The notes: a model not told the origin generated them from the letters alone. A stretch of DNA of 64,000 nucleotides from Ischnura elegans (GCF_921293095.1 NC_060258.1:3410001-3474000); one strand, 5' to 3'. Numbered from the stretch's first letter, positions 11,371 through 22,380 are shown. A program made the numbers and translations.

Positions 11371-12116
11371 CAATAAGTAAAACTGTTATCCCATATTACA
11401 TCCACCTCCCAAGGTAAAAAGTTTAACAAAGAATTCCCCTATATCCTCCAATCAAGAATAGAAGAACTAATTGTGAAGAAGTCTCGTTGCCCTGGAAAAT
11501 TTTTTCCCTTGTAGTTTTTATTCTAATGGCCCTCCTGTTTTCCCCGTGACTGAGTGTATACTTTGGTGTTTCAGACAGAATGTACTATTGGATAGTTTTT
11601 GGATTAATGTTGGTGTAGTCACTTCATTCGTTTTTGTACTCATTCCAGAGATTCACTATAAGTGAAGATTCTTGTTTCATTTTTTTATTATTTTTAGATG
11701 TCATTTGTTTTGGGTAAATTTCATTGATTTCGGTTTCATTTCACTTGCCAGTAGTGTGCTTAAAGCAAAGGTATTTGGGCAATAATTTCATGTATTTCTG
11801 TGTATTTTTCTTCATTTATTTTTTAATGGATTAATTTTTTGTGAAATTTATAATCTATGTACATAGTAAGCTCTCATTATTTCGTGCATGCCAGCAAGCC
11901 AGAAATTGTGAGAATCCGAGCCTGCAATTTTTCAAAATATCTGGGGGCACTTTTCACAATCCTAACCTGCTGGACCCTTTGTATGGCAAGATATCATTGG
12001 TTTTGGTCCAACTCCAAACATAGATTATGGGCTCCATGCAGTTAACCTTATCTATTATACTCTAGCTAGGTGACGTATGAGTATTTCTTCCACGTAGTGG
12101 GTAGTGTCACAATCTC

Positions 12117-12600
12117 TCATCTCTTATCTTGCAGTCCTTGAAGAAATGTATTCCTAATCATAGACAAATCTGCATTGGCTTTGAATTTTCTTGATTTGGC
12201 AAATGGCTTGTAATCTGATTGTCTTCTGTAAGCACTACTCCAACTTTCTTTCAGCCTGCCTAAAGGTTGCTTTCCTATTTCTTCTAAAACAGCTCGCAAC
12301 AGCATTTAGGACTCATTCTTTGGAAGAACCGATCATTTCATGAGAATTAAATATTTCCTACAGTGAATAATGCCCTTCCACTTCATTTGAGTGCCAAAAG
12401 TACACCACATCCAGTGGTTGAGTGAAGTGGGATGAATTAGGGGGAAGAAAAATGAAGGGTATATCACAGAATTGAATTACGTTGATTATGAGTTGTGAAG
12501 TAAGATTGTCTCCAATGACCACCTTCTTCCCATATTGTTTCTTAAGAATTATAAGTTGGTAATTGGTGGCCCAGTCCTTAAACATTTAAAATGTGACAAA
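12117..12600 (-). pseudogene. pogo/Tigger-type DDE_1 transposase relic
   Basis: The minus-strand reading includes KKVVIGDNLTSQLIINVIQF followed by IPFIFLPPNSSHFTQPLDVV. This is the characteristic DDE_1 (pogo/Tigger/JRK) core: a GDN motif holding the second catalytic aspartate, then LPPNSxHxTQPLDV with the acidic residue of the third position. About 130 residues of the C-terminal half survive in two frames separated by stops (12358-12585, then 12117-12305). There is no N-terminal HTH and no TIR. It is a dead intronic fragment, opposite in direction to the host gene. Confidence 0.75.
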
Positions 12601-12666
12601 ATTTGTGCGGGGAACTTGAGTGGAAACCCCTCATACACTAAAGAACATTAAAAGAGGTAATAAATT

Positions 12667-13123
12667 ACTTGAGCCCACGGCTCAGAGTAGATATATCCCT
12701 ACCCTGTGCTCACGGGCTCAAGTGATCTGTTTTTTGATAATGTGTACAAGTTGTACTTAACAACAAACAGTACCAGTAAATGAGTCAGGTCATGAAAAGG
12801 CCTAAATTTCCTTCAGCAACAGCCTTCATGTGAAAGATATACAATCATATCCAGTTATAGGCTATTCCGGTTGTTTTACAGATGAAAGTTTGCTAAGTGT
12901 TATAAAAAACAAACTCGTCTGTGGGTTAATTAACCAATACTGCTCTCAGTGGTGTCTTTCCAAGCCTCCTAGATTCGATCTATTGTCTACCTACTGCCTA
13001 TGCCTACCAGCAAAGCACTGAACTACATCGCTTTGCCGAAGTTGAGAGCTCACAGAGAACCGAACATCATTTTCAGTATTTGGGCTCAAGTTAGCCCACA
13101 GGGCTCAAGTAGCCCGTGTGTAA
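12667..13123. repeat. Clustered ACTTGAGCCC inverted motifs
   Basis: ACTTGAGCCCACGG at 12667-12680 faces CACGGGCTCAAGT at 12711-12723. Two more GGGCTCAAGT copies lie near 13082 and 13101. The arrangement resembles the ends of a small terminal-inverted-repeat element of about 450 bp, but I could not confirm a target duplication. Confidence 0.35.
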
Positions 13124-13139
13124 ATGACTGAGCTTGTTA

Positions 13140-13445
13140 TATACTTTCTACACTGGTTTTTTAGTTTCCCAATCGATTCAAACTTGCTACCTTACAATAA
13201 ACTATTAAACTTCTTATGCTATGCACATAAAAGGATATTTGGAGGAGAATAATGCTGCTGCAATGAAATTTACATAATTCAGTTTAATTTATTGATGATA
13301 GTGATGTTTGGGAGACATCCTGAATTTCAGGTATCGTTAATGATTGAACTTGATACATACATACTTTCTACACAGGTTTTTAAGTAGCCTAATTGATTCA
13401 AACTTGACAACATTGCCCTATGCATACTATTAAACTTCTTATGCT
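13140..13445. repeat. Diverged tandem repeat, about 205-bp unit
   Basis: The blocks at about 13140-13230 and 13347-13445 share 'actttctacac.ggttttt', 'gattcaaacttg' and 'actattaaacttcttatgct' in order. The stretch between them includes a copy of the sequence following exon f. It is a local duplication inside the intron. Confidence 0.6.
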
Positions 13446-14063
13446 CTGTATCTACTTTCATATATCTTATTCTTCTGCTTATACTCAAAGAATACTTCTT
13501 GTAAAAGCTCATCTCCTTTGCCCAAGTTCATGGGTAACTAACTCAACATGGTGGAGATGTATTCATGTCTGCAATTACACAATAGTGTAAAACAAGAGAC
13601 TTTCATATGGCAACAAAAGTAAAGAACGTTTTGCCTCAAAGCATGATATATTCTCCTCCGAGACATGAGTTAAAGTATAAAATGACAGTTCAAGTATAAA
13701 ATGATACTCCTTTGTGTGGTTTAAGTTACTTCAGCCTAAGTGAGTTGTTGGAGGTGCATTCATATCACAAGACAAGTTGATTGTTTCTTTTTGTTGTTGC
13801 ATGCATGCATGCATTGCATTTGACTCATGTTTTCCCAAGTAAAACTTTTTTACCTGTAAATCATATCTAATAATGGTATTGAATTAAATCAAGTGTAATA
13901 TTAATAAAATTGATAGTGCTTGCTGAAACTTGGTGGTAATCATTCATTGTGGGAGTTGAAGAAATAAAAACTTGACTATTTCTTTATAGTCATTTATTGT
14001 AACTATGAACTTGCAAACCTGCTAGTGCATTAAGTGTAAATCACCCTAATAAAGTCAGATACA

Positions 14064-14320
14064 ATGCAACGAGTGATAAGTGAACTTTGTGAAAACCTGA
14101 AATTGTGCACTAGTCAAAACAGTTTTTTCTTCATTGGCAGGCATTACAAACAATTAGATAGCATAGCTATGGGGTCACCTTTGTCCCCCGTCTTAGCCGA
14201 CATTTGTATGGATAATTTTCGAAAAACTTCAGGTCTCTATTATACGTCCTTATTAAAAAAGCATAAAATGGTATCGATATGTAGACAAAGTGTTTTGCGA
14301 GTGACAAGGTATGTCATGAC
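14064..14320 (+). pseudogene. Penelope-like reverse transcriptase fragment
   Basis: The frame starting at 14064 carries FFIGRHYKQLDSIAMGSPLS followed by PVLADICMDNF. This is the Penelope-type RT signature (YKQxDG.AMGSPLSPVLA). After a +1 frameshift near 14220-14240 the next frame reads IKWYRYVDKVFCE, the catalytic box in which the expected YVDD has become YVDK, and then a stop. Only the palm-domain core remains. The frameshift, stop and lost aspartate show it is inactive. It lies in sense orientation inside the intron of the zinc-finger gene. The GIY-YIG end at 62830-63300 is from the same superfamily but need not be the same element. Confidence 0.75.
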
Positions 14321-14703
14321 AGCTAATGCGATTTCTGAGAGTGCTTAATTCACAGGATAAATACATGTATAAATAAATAAATAGAATTTTTGGCATGGAA
14401 GTCGAGAAATAAGGCATACAATGGAATGTAATGGGTGTAGACCACAGACTCAATTGGATTACGTATCCACTGCTGTTTCTGATTTTTGTCTTTTTTTAAG
14501 GATGGAAAATCAGATTTATTTACATTTGCTGTCATTCATAGAGAATACATATTTCATCATAAATATTATTTAATTACTTCTTGTTCACATTGACAATATA
14601 ATATGATATGTGAGTTCATATGGTTTAAGAATAAGTTGTATTTAATCAACTGCTGGGATAGTTCCAATTCCCTATCCATTCATAATTTGATGCTTACTTT
14701 CAG

Positions 14704-14776
14704 CCTACTTCTACAGAGAACAGAGAGCTGATTCAGAATCAGACAACGGACATGGAGTCTATGACGGAGGCAGTGG
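14704..14776 (+). CDS. Zinc-finger gene, internal exon g
   Basis: Short exon of 73 bp: 24 codons plus one base. The acceptor is TACTTTCAG and the donor GTGAGT. It encodes PTSTENRELIQNQTTDMESM and then TEAV. It ends in phase 1, and its extra G joins GT of the terminal exon to form a glycine codon. The phase fit with exon h is the main support. The sequence is polar with no domain. Confidence 0.6.
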
Positions 14777-15939
14777 GTGAGTGCTCTTAAGTGCTTGAAA
14801 ATGACTCTTCACAGAAAAGACTTGCAACTAATTCTGACTAGGCAAATGTCCCAAAACTGGATCACAGAATTCAGTCAAATTTTGCAATCCTAGCATGAAA
14901 TTTTTTCGTACTTTCATTCTCCTTCCTATTCCACAAAAGCCTGTTATTCATCAATACTTCCATAAACTTTGCTGAAAATTTTGTTTTTATGCGTGGATCG
15001 ACACCAGGTCCTCTAGGTGACAACTAGAAACCTTAAGCAGTAGACTAATGCTCACTCTTTGCAGAGTGGGTGTTATACAGGAATACATGTGACCTGCAAA
15101 TGTTTAACTAGATTTGTAGCTTATAATATTGGTTTTACATGTAACCCCATTTGGAGGCTGATTTGAGGACAACTCGCAATGGACTATAACAACAAAATTT
15201 GGTTGAATTCTGACTCTAGGTTTTCAGACACTCCACTTGTGAAGGATGTAGCATCTGAGTTTGTCATCCTTCTATACTTTCTTTAGTTTATGTTAATAGT
15301 TCTGTTGGTTAATTTAATCATGTCGGCAATTGTCTATTAGAACTTTTTTCATGTTTTTTTCAATTTGGGGAAAAACTAATTTGGCTAAAAATAGGCAAAA
15401 CTCTATTACATTGCCTTTTGTGTAGAAGTTCTGGTTCAGGAGATTAATGACAGTAATCCACTAGCCTATGCTTACTTATTCTTGTAAGCTAAGTTTTCAA
15501 GGTTATTGTTTCATCCAAATTTTTGATGGTGGTACAATGAAATACAGGGCATCATCCTCATTGAGGGAGGATATGAGAAGTTTGTATAATTTTTATGTAA
15601 TTTTACATATAACTGCTAGTTATGTTTTTTCATCAGGATGCTCTAGTGCCATTTTGCATGTAATTGTTCACTGGGGTGTTTTCTGAAGTGGATATTTTAG
15701 GTTAGTATGTAATACCTTACTGAATTTCTCTGAGCAGCAGTGCCACTCAATTTGTGAACAAATGTTAGGAAACAACCGTAAAAATGAATTGCAACAGTTG
15801 GTATGTGCATGTCATTGAACCAAAAGATCGGTTGAAGTTACAACTTTGATATCTGTCTAATGGTTATTACAAATTAGGTCATCGAATCATAGGTTACATG
15901 TCTGACTTCTTTTATCTTAAATGTGAAATTCTTTTCTAG
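14777..15939. other. Last intron of the zinc-finger gene
   Basis: AT-rich intron between exons g and h. I see no element ends, RNA gene or coding segment that can be supported. It closes with a good pyrimidine-rich acceptor (CTTTTCTAG at 15931-15939). Confidence 0.5.
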
Positions 15940-17096
15940 GTATCACAGCTTCTGAAAGAGCCTCAGCTTTGTTTGCTCTCATTGAACCAAAAATTAGAGC
16001 ATCTAATTCAGGGGAAGGAAGAAGAAGTAAAAAAAGGGAAGGGATTCTTAAGGCAAACTTTGGAGGAACAAGGGAGATGAAAAATGTAAAGGAAGTGAGG
16101 AGAAACTTCATTGTAGATGGGAAATCATGCTTAGATAGTCCACACACAGCAAAGAAACCTTATTCCTGTGGTGAGTGTGAAAAGACTTTCACCCGAAAGA
16201 GTGCCATTGTCCGTCACATTCTGACTCATACGAAGGAGAAGCCTTATTCCTGCGGTGAATGTGAAAAGTCTTTTTCTCGAAAGAGTAACCTTATCGATCA
16301 CATTCGGACTCACACCAAGGAAAAACCTTATTCATGCAATGAATGTGAAAAGTCTTTCTCTCGAAAGAATGACCTTGTCCGTCACATTTGGACTCATACA
16401 AAGGAGAAACCTTACACCTGCGGTGAATGTGAAAAGTCTTTCACTCGAAAGAGTGACCTTGTCCATCACATTCGGACTCATACGAATGAGAAACCTTATT
16501 CCTGCGTTGAATGTGAAAAGTCTTTCCCTCAAAAGAGTCACCTAATCTATCACATGTGGACTCATACAAAGGAGAAACCTTATTCCTGCGGTGAATGTGA
16601 AAAGTCTTTCCCTCAAAAGAGTCACCTAGTCAGTCACATTCGGACTCATACAAAGGAGAAACCTTATTCCTGCGGTGAATGTGGAAAGTCTTTCTCTGTG
16701 AGGGGCAACCTTGTCTGTCACATGAGGATTCACACAAAGGAGAAACCTTATTCCTGCAGTGAATGTGAAAAGTCTTTCTCTGTAAGGAGCAACCTTGTCT
16801 GTCACATGAGGATTCATACAAAGGAAAAACCTTATTCCTGCAGTGAATGTGAAAAATCTTTCTCTGATAGGAGCAACTTTGTCTGTCACATGAGGATTCA
16901 TACAAAGGAAAAACCTTATTCCTGCGGTGAATGTGAAAAATCTTTCTCTGATAGGAGCAACCTTGTCCGTCACTTGCAGACTCATACGGAGGAGAAATCT
17001 TATTTATGCAATGAATGCAAAAAGTCTTTTACTACCAAACGAAGCCTTGTCTTACACATGCGTATACATAGGAAAGAAGCCTTATTGTTGCATTGA
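15940..17096 (+). CDS. Zinc-finger gene, terminal exon with 11 C2H2 fingers
   Basis: Terminal exon in phase with exon g; the stop TGA is at 17094-17096. The first ~60 codons give a basic, Ser/Lys-rich linker (SGEGRRSKKREG). Then come 11 consecutive 28-residue C2H2 fingers of the form KPYSCxECEKSFxxxxxLxxHxxxH, joined by TKEKPY linkers. This is the usual TGEKPY DNA-binding linker with Gly replaced by Lys. All 11 fingers keep both Cys and both His; the last has a KSY entry and an HRKEA exit. A nuclear DNA-binding transcription factor is the family expectation, but the target is unknown. Fingers 7-9 share almost identical recognition helices (VRSNLVCHMRIH), which suggests recent array growth. 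The open frame is uninterrupted, so the gene looks functional, but it is cut short by a frameshift in a twelfth finger (next entry). Confidence 0.9.
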
Positions 17097-17169
17097 TTTT
17101 GAAGAGACTTTCTGTCAATGGATTCATGTTTTCTCTCATTCAAAACAGTGTAAGGTCTTAGAAGTTTAA
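17067..17169 (+). pseudogene. Degenerate twelfth zinc finger, out of frame
   Basis: Just after finger 11 the linker is 2 bp shorter than the array norm: 10 bases separate 'cat' and 'cct' where other fingers have 12. The frame therefore shifts, reads KEALLLH and stops. In the shifted frame the DNA reads KKPYCCIDFEETF...HVFSHSKQC, clearly a former finger. Its second Cys is now Phe and its last His now Cys. The present stop thus follows an old frameshift, after which the finger decayed. Confidence 0.7.
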
Positions 17170-17343
17170 ATTATTAGTGTTCATTTGTCATCAAGATAAA
17201 TAATTCTCATTACTACGATAACTGCATGTTTGAAAACGAAGAATTGCATCATAATGTTCAAATAATGCAATGATATTCAATTAGGTCTGTAACCTAATTT
17301 CTTAATGTACGAGTAAATTTACTCTACTATATTGTCAAGGATC

Positions 17344-17390
17344 AATAAATTAATTAATAATGTTAAACTGCTATTTTTAATGGTAATAAA
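17344..17390 (+). terminator. Polyadenylation signals of the zinc-finger gene
   Basis: Canonical AATAAA hexamers occur at 17344-17349 and 17385-17390, about 250-290 bp after the stop codon and followed by T-rich DNA. Either could end the transcript. Confidence 0.5.
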
Positions 17391-17399
17391 GTGTTTAAA

Positions 17400-18105
17400 T
17401 TTATGTGGCATTTTTCATTGTACCCCTCCCCTAAATTTCTGGTATCCCCCCAGAAATTTCTTCGATCTTCCTCCGAACTTATCCGCAAAACTTCTCCCGC
17501 TAAGAACTTTTCGTGCTAAGGTTTATCGCGCGAAGGATTATCGCGCAAAGGCCCTTCGACTCGGCGAAGTCTCGGTAACTCTTGTCTTCGGAAAATCGGG
17601 CCTCCGGAAAATCCTGCATCCGGAAACCCAGCACTCGGAAAACCAGCCCCGAACCCAACCATACCTGGAGAGCAAGACTTATATAGGACTACTGCGGATG
17701 AATACCTATACCTAAATTATGTACTATACCTATAATATATATCTAAATTTCCTCGGCTTTGTAAGCGATGGAATCTTTTTAGTGGGATCCAATATACCAG
17801 ACGTGATACTAATTTTTAATCTAAAAGAAATTATTGACAGTTTGAGCTAGAATAATTTTATTTTATCCGAATGGTACATCATTTGCTATGTTGGAAAGAG
17901 ATTAACAACATTTAGCTGCACGCATTAATGAATTCCAAGTTTGATGATATCACATTGAATGAGATGCTATTTCATTGAATGTGCTACATTCGATGCAGTC
18001 ATTCATCTACAGAGATAGGGAAACAAATATTGGAAGGAATAGTCCATCGATCCATAGCATATTGTGATGGTCCGAGGCCATCGCATATTTAAAAAGTACA
18101 ATTCC
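17400..18105. other. Intergenic, unrecognised
   Basis: Between 17,430 and 17,660 the DNA becomes less AT-rich and has a quasi-repetitive texture ('gcgcgaaggattatcgcgc', several 'cggaaaa' repeats). An open frame on the plus strand covers it, but it has no recognisable motif. The rest is AT-rich with nothing I can support. Confidence 0.35.
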
Positions 18106-18107
18106 TA

Positions 18108-18238
18108 CCCAGATGGCACAGAATCCTCCGTATCTAATTCGTATGCAGATACTATCCATTGACTACCGCTTCGTCACTTTTCGTCAATGGATACTATCTG
18201 CATACGAATTAGATACGGAGGATTCTGTGCCATCTGGG
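18108..18238. mobile_element. 131-bp hairpin MITE with near-perfect arms
   Basis: The arms at 18106-18162 and 18184-18240 are reverse complements over 57 bp with a single mismatched position, around a 21-bp loop. The arms begin CCCAGATGGCACAGAA and are flanked on each side by TA, consistent with a TA target duplication as in Tc1/mariner-derived MITEs. A transcript would fold into one long hairpin. There is no coding capacity. The near-identity of the arms suggests a recent insertion or selection on pairing. Confidence 0.8.
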
Positions 18239-18842
18239 TAATGTAGAGAGCCGATCGTTGGAGGTTTTAGCGATTTTGGCAAGTTCCACTTCACCATCAC
18301 ACATAAAAATATCTCCAATGAATTGCCATATTTTGGCAAATCTTGGAAAGTTAAATTACGAAAAAACCTATCAATTATTCAAAACTACGTTGGTATTTAA
18401 ATTTATGAATTTATGAATAAATGATATTTGTATTCTAATAAAGCTTTTTCTAATGATTATTAATATTTTGATTATGACCATGACATACGTAAAAATTCCA
18501 CTTAAGCACAACCATAATATATTCCGAAAGATTATTTTTAACCTCCAAAACCAAATAGCAGTGAAAAGAAGATTCCAGACTGTAATGCCAAGACAAAAAT
18601 GAATGTAATCCATCTCTTGATATTGTTTGCATTTGAATGGGAGCCAAAGGGAGGCAATAGAAAAGGAAATGAAATAATTGATGCAGTGGGAATATTGAGA
18701 GAGGGGAAGTATAAGTGTTGGAAATAGAGACAGAACTTACCCTCGCCTTGGCTAGCAGTGCAAGCATCACGTTTTTGGTGTAAAAGGATAGGAGGAGAGG
18801 GACACGGTGCTGCAGGAAAGCTCTTGCTTCCATGGATTTACT

Positions 18843-19019
18843 TTAAGTGAAAACACGAGGGACAACAGCGGCGAGGTAGCATACATTCGCCGACTGTATC
18901 CTCCGATCCAATGCATAATCGACATACATATCAAATCCCCCTCCCCTCTTCCTCCTCTCCTCCGCATTCTCTAGAGCCCTCATCCACTCACACTCGCGTC
19001 CGACATCTCCCCTGCTGTA
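18843..19019 (-). pseudogene. C-terminal segment of an unrecognised ankyrin/coiled-coil gene
   Basis: On the minus strand this reads YSRGDVGRECEWMRALENAE and then KRGGGFDMYVDYALDRR..., ending in a TAA at 18843-18845. It continues the homology of the broken gene at 19455-20484. That gene ends its similarity at the residues RPYS, exactly where this one resumes, so the two were probably contiguous before the inverted segment at 19021-19450 came between them. No known domain is seen. Confidence 0.5.
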
Positions 19020-19020
19020 A

Positions 19021-19450
19021 GGGTGAAGGTGATGGTGGAATTAGAATCTGAGAACATTGAAAGGATGAAGGAGAAGGTTGTGGATTTGGATGGGAGTCGA
19101 GTGAATGGTGTTCATTTTGTGATTTTGAGAGTGAGACTGTGTATTTGGGTGCAGAGGATTGCTCTGGTAATTGGGAGATAATCATAAGTGCTAATATAGC
19201 TTGGGCCCTCTCACAATTATCCCTGAAATTAGTTTTTGATAATGAGGGGAGACCTTATAGCAAGGGAGATGTGGAACGACAGCGTGAGTGGATGAGGGCT
19301 AAAGGGATGCGGAGGTGAGGAGGAAGAGGGGAGAGGGATGAGATTTGTATATCAATTATGCATTGAATGGGAAGACACTGAAGGCAAAGGTATGTCGGCT
19401 TGCCACAGCTGTCCCTCTTATTATCACTTATTATGGATCCACAGAAGGAA
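19021..19450 (+). pseudogene. Inverted partial copy of the same gene
   Basis: Plus-strand reading gives VELESENIERMKEKVVDLDG, then after a frameshift CDFESETVYLGAEDC, a RPYSKGDVERQREWMRAKG segment, and after another shift DLYINYALNGKTLKAKVCRL followed by ATAVPLIITYY. These segments are collinear with, and homologous to, the minus-strand gene on both sides of it (19455-19700 and 18843-19019). It therefore spans the junction at which the minus-strand gene is interrupted. It is frameshifted and lacks the N-terminal half. Confidence 0.6.
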
Positions 19451-19454
19451 GAGC

Positions 19455-20484
19455 TATAAGGCCTCGACTCATTATCAAAAAACAATTTGAGAGATAATTG
19501 TGAGGGCCCTAGCTAACTCAGTGCATACGAATTTCTCACTATTAACAGAAGATACATCTGCACCCAAATATTTAATCATACTCTCAAAATCGCAAAATGA
19601 ACCCCATTCAATCCCATTCACCCGACTCCCATCCAAATCCACAACCTTCTCCTTCATTCTTTCAATGTTCTCTGATTCTAAATCCACCATCTCCTTCACC
19701 CGATCATCCCCACTCAATAACTTAATAATACACGCAGTACATTCATCTCCATCATACAGCCTCTCATACAATCTACGCATCACTTCCATTCCATTTCCAT
19801 AAACTATCGTCGTCCTACGCAACATGGCGTCCACGCACTCCAACCTAGCTGGATCAGGATCACGACAAACTCCCCTCCTAGACCAAACTTGACTGAGGTC
19901 ACATCCTCCACTGTTGACTTCACGGCCTCTTCCAAGCAACGCAACCCTGTGTCAAGTGCACAAACTTCCGCCTTGAGCTCCTCCAAGGATGAGCTCAGCT
20001 TTCGCACAAGAGATTTCATCTCTCGCCTCAATGAGTCCACGGAGGATTTGAGAGATGCAATGTCACATTCTGGGCTAGCCACGGGTGTCACATGATCAGT
20101 GTTCCTACTCGAAGATGCTTCCAGACGACGCAAAATAACTTGGTCCCTCCTGTGAACCAACCTCACCAAATGCAGAACCTTAGCACGGTCCACATCGTCA
20201 GCAAACTGCCGCACCATCTCTTCGGCTGAAGAAAGTATATTTTGTTGACTCTCATCTGCAATGTCCGCATCAGCCCCTCTTGCCAGTAATTCCTCGACCC
20301 AATCGGCCTGCCCAAGTCCCACTCCAAGGTGCAGGAGTGTTCATTGCCGCGCGTGCCGTACATCCACATCTTCCAACATGTCCAATAGCTCCCTATGCTG
20401 GAGAAATGAGCCATTCAGCAATCCAGAAATGAGCCTCTCCGCAACAAATTGCTCTGCGCCGCTATTAGAAATGTTGTTTGCCAT
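19455..20484 (-). pseudogene. Broken ankyrin-like/coiled-coil gene of unknown function
   Basis: Intronless minus-strand reading starting MANNISNSGAEQFVAERL (an upstream ATG at about 20583 is also in frame). It has ankyrin-like text (TLLHLGVGLGQADWVEELLA, RGADADIADE), then a heptad-patterned coiled coil (DIASLKSSVDSLRREMKSLV to EEAVKSTVEDV), then an unrecognised domain (ECVDAMLRRTTIVYGNG..., MEVMRRLYERLYDGDECTAC). There is an in-frame TGA at 20341-20343 within the ankyrin-like part, and a frameshift between about 19839 and 19880. Both inactivate it. The lack of introns suggests a retrocopy or an intronless family. A partial inverted copy lies immediately downstream. I do not recognise the family, and no function should be assumed. 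Confidence 0.6.
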
Positions 20485-20697
20485 TATTTCGAAAGAGTGA
20501 AATAATGGGGAACTTGCATGAATTTTTTTTATTTCATAGGCGGACAGAAAATTATTTTCTGAATACAACAAAGAAAACCGCATGTAAATCTGAGTTTTCC
20601 TTCGCGAGATATTTAATGATAAATATAACGAATTTTAAAGCGCGGGAAAAACTCCCTCACCCCTCAAGCCACTGCCGACGAAGCCTCGATGACGTCA

Positions 20698-22380
20698 AAG
20701 GTGCCTAAACATCACGCGAAGCTATTGTTGTGATTGTTTGTAATAGTTACCAGCAGTTGTGAGAGCTTCGTTTGTTAAACGTGTTGATTATTTTCTATTT
20801 AAAGATAAATATTCGACGATAGAGGCTTGGAAGCCCTCGTATTTTGCATTATTTATAATATTAATATCTGAGTAAAGGCATAAAATATAAAACTGGAGCA
20901 GTTAAACCAAAAATTTGATAATACCTAAATAACATCGTTATAGGGGTCTGAGCCACGGCCATTGGAAGGGGGATACGTTAATTGTAAGTTATCGACGGCA
21001 TATCATTCATTTAAGTATGTAATTAGAACGATTTTGATGTTTACTAATGTCCGCTTAGCTTTTATATATAATAACTTCATCCGTTTATTCGTAGGTACCG
21101 GAGAATTCGTCGTTTAGGACTGTCTGTGCTTGTATTATGGGGTGAATTCCAGTCAATGCAACTTTTACTCGCTGATTGGAGACATCTAGGAAAATGATTG
21201 TGCCAAAATAGTGTTATTTTCAACGTGACATCTCCCGTTAAGCTACTGCTAATAATCACAGTGCCAGTGGTTGTAATGCACAAAGTTTGACAAGGTTGAA
21301 AAATATCGGCCAAGAGTTATCAGTGTTCCATCGTGATTGAATTGTAAAAAGTGCTATTACGCTATCTATAAATGTCTAACAGTAGTGTAAAAATTGTCAG
21401 TGGCGAGCTAATCTCCGATGTTCACCGTAAATATGACATTTCACGATCACAATATTGAAATAAAAACTGTGTGTGAAGTTTGTTATTCCATTATTTCAAC
21501 GAATAGTAGTGAGAAATGTCACCTGTGTCACTTGTGTGGGCTAATTCAAGGGTTTAAATCAGTGAATAAATAGTTGTATTCATCATAACGAGTTCTGTTA
21601 TTGTAAGTTGTACGTGATGAATATAAGAATGTGATAGTGACATCCAGTTTTTGATAAGAGTATTTGCCTATTTCCCACTATATTTTTATGGTATATGCTA
21701 GTATATTGTTTATGGATTAACCTATATTATTGAAATAGGTTGTAGCTTGTGTGTGTGTTGGCAGCGGAACCGATTCGCGATCTCACATGTGGATTGTGTG
21801 CAGACTGTTTTGCTGTGAATTCGTACCGTAGGACGGATAGGACTACTTTCTCCGTTAATCCGGCGTTGCCAAATTCAACAGCACAGCTTACTCTAATGTC
21901 AACAGCACAGCTTACGATCGTTATCCTGCAGTATTACAAGTTTCTTTTACAACTCGATTTGCCGCCGACGTATAGCAATAATTTGTCTTAACAAATTCCA
22001 TGAGGGTCGTGGCATCAATTTTTGGTGTCCTAAAAAAAGGCTGGTGTCCTAACATCCCATGCCACACGCCTTTCAGGCGGCTTGCGGGGTATTATGTAGA
22101 CGTAGATGAATTTCAGGTGTATTATTATACGAGTGGCAACGTTATCATCCATTTTTCTGATAACCAAAACACACGAAGTGAAACGCTTGTACTTCATCAT
22201 CCCGATGCAGCATTATTAATATCCCAAGTAATAATCTAGGCACAATAGCAATAGGAAAACTTGCCCTAGAATAACAGAACAAAATAAAGTGACGATGAGC
22301 GGCTAAATACTCCCTCAAAACAAATTTTACACCATGCGCTCAGCGTATTTCCCTACTCCCTACGGTTGTTTAGGCACCTA
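20698..22380. mobile_element. 1.7-kb terminal-inverted-repeat element
   Basis: AAGGTGCCTAAAC at 20698-20710 and GTTTAGGCACCTA at 22368-22380 are inverted copies. Both ends are flanked by TGACGTCA (20690-20697 and 22381-22388). This may be an 8-bp target duplication, which would suggest a hAT-like insertion. Because TGACGTCA is itself palindromic, it may instead be part of longer inverted ends. The interior has only short open frames with no recognisable transposase, so it is a non-autonomous or decayed element. Confidence 0.65.

Noticed and set aside
13797-13816. Short GCAT microsatellite as a possible CRISPR or regulatory repeat
   Set aside because: A few tetranucleotide units only; an ordinary microsatellite. 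No CRISPR-like repeat-spacer pattern exists anywhere in the window.
16255-16985. Open frames on both strands overlapping the zinc-finger exon
   Set aside because: They are shadows produced by the 84-bp periodicity of the fingers. The C2H2 frame is the only one with conserved motifs.
17332-17715. 127-codon plus-strand open frame after the zinc-finger gene
   Set aside because: Overlaps the 3' UTR and polyadenylation signals, then a quasi-repetitive stretch. No recognisable domain.
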